The notes beneath the pieces were generated by a model. That model was not told the DNA's origin. It ran no database searches and saw nothing but the letters and a program-made list of their open reading frames with translations. DNA of 64,000 nucleotides from Ziziphus jujuba. Its lineage: Eukaryota; Streptophyta; Magnoliopsida; Rosales; Rhamnaceae. Shown piece after piece: positions 61,715 to 64,000 of the stretch. A program made the position numbers and the translations under genes. Each line of letters opens with the position of its first letter. The stretch's first letter is position 1. Location: positions 19,117,501 to 19,181,500 of the forward strand of contig NC_083379.1 of NCBI RefSeq assembly GCF_031755915.1, written 5' to 3'.

Positions 61715-61870
61715 ACTTTTTTGAAAAAGTATAAGCTATTATATAAGTTTTAGCGACGTTTTTTAAAAAGCGTTGCTAAAATCTATATAATAGTTGATAT
61801 TTTTTCTGAGAAAGCATTGGCTTTTTTTCCCTTTTGGCAATGATTTTCATAAAATCATCGTTTTTCCCTC
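61715..61870. repeat. Fragment with CACTA-type palindrome units
   Basis: Contains TAGCGACGTTTTTTAAAAAG followed by CGTTGCTAAAA (about 61750-61781) and two worn units on either side. It is the same palindrome family as the arrays at 11030-15250. It is followed by long T and C runs (61871-61892, 61911-61939). Confidence 0.6.
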
Positions 61871-61919
61871 TTTTTTTTTTTTTTTTTTTTGGGTCCAATT
61901 TTAAACACAAACCCCCCCC

Positions 61920-62060
61920 CCCCCTTTTTTTTTTTTTTAATCATAATCATATTTCCATCAAAAGTTTTTTCCTCTTCTTTTTTTGGTCCAATTTTAAACG
62001 CAAATCCTCTTTTTTTCTTTTTCTTTTTTTTTGTTCATTATCATATTTCCATCAAAAATC
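61920..62060. repeat. Short direct duplication
   Basis: The phrases GGTCCAATTTTAAAC(A/G)CAAA and ATCATATTTCCATCAAAA each occur twice, about 95-105 bp apart, separated by T-rich runs. Confidence 0.7.
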
Positions 62061-62587
62061 ATTCCTCTCTTCAATTCAAATTCAAGAGAATATTTTGAAG
62101 CATACACCAATAGTTTTTTAGGTACACATTGACAGAGTGCATACCCGAATTGAAAAAGTAAAATAATCTACAATGTCCCCAATTTTTGTTTTACGACATC
62201 ACAAGACAAAAATCTTCCTAAACTTTCAGCTATAGAATTAAAAACCCACTAGCAAATGGACTCGTAGTTAGCAAATATTGCATAATTTTCAAAATCGCTT
62301 GTTGTACCCTCAACACCACCAAAGGTCTCTGAAAAATGGTCTAGAAGGGGAACAATGGAAGCAAAGGAGAAGAAGAAAGGAAGGGAAGGGAAGGTTGTGA
62401 GGCATGTGAGAGATGGTTTTTAGGAGGAAATTTTTTAATGAAATCTAGACTGTTGGTGTTAGTCTAAGGGTCAAGAAAGAAAAATATTTTTTTTGACCAG
62501 ATAAAAGCAGTCAGAACCATCCTAACCATAGAAAGATTCTTTATATTTATAAATATATATATATATATATAGAAAGAGAGAGAGAGA

Positions 62588-62867
62588 GAGTAATACTATA
62601 GTATGCTCATGCGGACCAACACCAAAGCTGACACTTTTAAGAAAAAGTATCGGCTTTGCTGTGTATGTGTACACAGTAAAGTCGGCGTTTTTTCTTAAAA
62701 GCATCGGCTTTGGTGCAGTCCATCACTTTGGTGCAGTCCATCACTTTGGTGCAGTCGATTACTTTAGTGTAGTCCATCCGCATACACAACAAAGCTAACG
62801 CTTTTTCTTAAAAGCATCGGCTTTGGTGTGGATCCGCATGCAGACGGACCGTACCATAGTATTACTC
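62588..62867. mobile_element. Inverted-repeat element with palindromic GC core (MITE-like)
   Basis: The left end GAGTAATACTATAGTATGCT matches the complement of the right end GAGTAATACTATGGTACGGT, and the match goes on through CATGCGGA and ACACCAAAGC. Inside are several AAAGCATCGGCTTTGGTG units and an 18-bp unit (CTTTGGTGCAGTCCATCA) repeated three to four times at 62706-62785. No coding capacity. Confidence 0.75.
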
Positions 62868-63249
62868 AATATATATACATATAAACTCCTTTTAAAATAC
62901 TGATTTTTATTTATGTAAACTTTAGAGAACAAAGCACATTGATTAAAATAAATTTAGTCTATAGATTAACAGTAACTTCAAAAATTTGCCTAAGATTCAT
63001 TGGGATGGTGAAAGGGAATGGCAAGAATGGATTTTGTGCAAGGGTCAAAGGGAATGAAATGAATTATATGTTTTGGCCTTTGGGTTGGTTCACCATCTCC
63101 AATAGATAAATAAATAAATAAAAATAGAAAACTTTGGTTAAAGTTTAAATATGACAGTGCGATTATTATTACAATAAGACTGGGCTATTTCTCTACTCGA
63201 TTGGGGGGGAGGGGGGGAACTGATTTTTTTTGTAATTTGGAAAAATTTG

Positions 63250-63415
63250 AGGCTACGATGCGGCCGTTCGCATGCGAACCATACCAAAATTGATACTTTT
63301 AAAAAAAAAAATTAGTTTTGCTCTGTGTATATAATAGCAAAGCCAATACCTTTTTTTAAAAAGCATCGATTTTGATACGGATTCATATGCGGATGGACCA
63401 TATTATAAAATTACC
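63250..63415. mobile_element. Worn relative of the element at 62588
   Basis: The left part (CGTTCGCATGCGAACCATAC) and the complement of the right part (GGTCCATCCGCATATGAATC) are related inverted ends, with AAAGCATCGATTTTGATA inside. It is diverged and the exact ends are uncertain. Confidence 0.5.
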
Positions 63416-63419
63416 CTAT

Positions 63420-64000
63420 ATATATATATATATATATTCAAAATGTGGTTTGTCCTAGCCTCCTAGGTTTTTCAACACCTAGATGTTTGTGACTAACATA
63501 ATTCTTCATTGTATTCCCATCAGAAATGGTTAAAAAATAAATTATTAGTAGCTCTGATTTGATCAGTCCATGTCGGCCTAATGCTTTGTTGATTGCTATG
63601 ACAGAAAACATCTGCGTCCTAATAATATTTTATTATCACATCCATAAAATAAGAAAAGATGCTTCTAAGTGGTAACACGGGGAATGAATTCCCAACACAA
63701 ACGCATAAAGTCGGTGGATGATCATATATATATATATATAATTCATAATTGTTAAATTAGAAAAAATTTGACTATTAAATAAATAAATAAATAATTTTGA
63801 TTCATTTTGGAATTGAATACCTCAATCAATTATAAACCCTGTTTTATAATTTAGAATAGCTCACCATATACATATATATATATATAAAGTCGAGATAATG
63901 CATATGCTTAAAAAGTATATTTGTATATTCTTTTCACTTAAGAATATGCTTTGTTCTAGATAAAAATATTTTCATGATTTTCAAAAAAAAAAAATTATAT
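63420..64000. other. Intergenic, no gene recognised
   Basis: AT-rich with (TA)n runs at 63419-63437, 63725-63741 and 63870-63886. No feature supported. Confidence 0.5.

Overview
This window looks like nuclear DNA of a dicot plant, probably a rosid tree or shrub. It is AT-rich, full of long poly-A/T and (TA)n runs, has GT-AG introns, is dominated by plant transposons, and carries plant-specific gene families. I see no rRNA, tRNA, CRISPR or prokaryotic-style operon. The species cannot be named from the sequence alone.

Four host genes are well supported, all on the + strand. Three are intronless paralogues of the plant single-EF-hand calcium-sensor family PBP1/KIC/KRP1 (4502-4843, 28967-29311, 36477-36818). 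The fourth is a two-exon B-box protein of the BBX28/BBX29 type (47699-48480) with an unusually long acidic run. From memory, Arabidopsis keeps the same pair of families next to each other at two loci (PBP1 At5g54490 with BBX29 At5g54470; KRP1 At4g27280 with BBX28 At4g27310), so this looks like an ancient linkage with a local expansion of the EF-hand gene. All three EF-hand genes keep a short, nearly identical block 240-350 bp upstream of the ATG that is not coding.

The rest is mostly mobile DNA, several pieces of which can be delimited by target-site duplications (TSDs). 10974 to about 15296 is a decayed CACTA (En/Spm) element: arrays of small palindromes around GCGTCGCT-type motifs, and a minus-strand Ulp1 (C48) protease exon relic. 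15606-25417 is a nest of long solo LTRs of one family: an outer minus-strand LTR (TSD AATAT) interrupted by a second minus-strand copy (17333-18918) and by a plus-strand copy (19560-23941, TSD TATAT), which is itself interrupted by a 916-bp TRIM element (20511-21426, TSD TTTGT). 33631-34617 is a minus-strand TRIM multimer with three LTRs, sitting inside an older repeat. 40939-41640 is a minus-strand LINE-type RNase H relic. 52311-57324 is a Ty1/copia element with both LTRs and TSD CTAAC, but its coding region is broken throughout. 59974-61123 is a non-autonomous hAT element with TSD TTGAGATG. Small inverted-repeat elements lie at 10287-10434, 31113-31481, 58172-58590, 62588-62867 and about 63250-63415.

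The long stretches between these (1-4260, 4860-10280, 25420-28670, 29330-33140, 36820-40930, 43100-46500, 48500-52300) hold simple repeats and diverged dispersed repeats, with no gene I can support.
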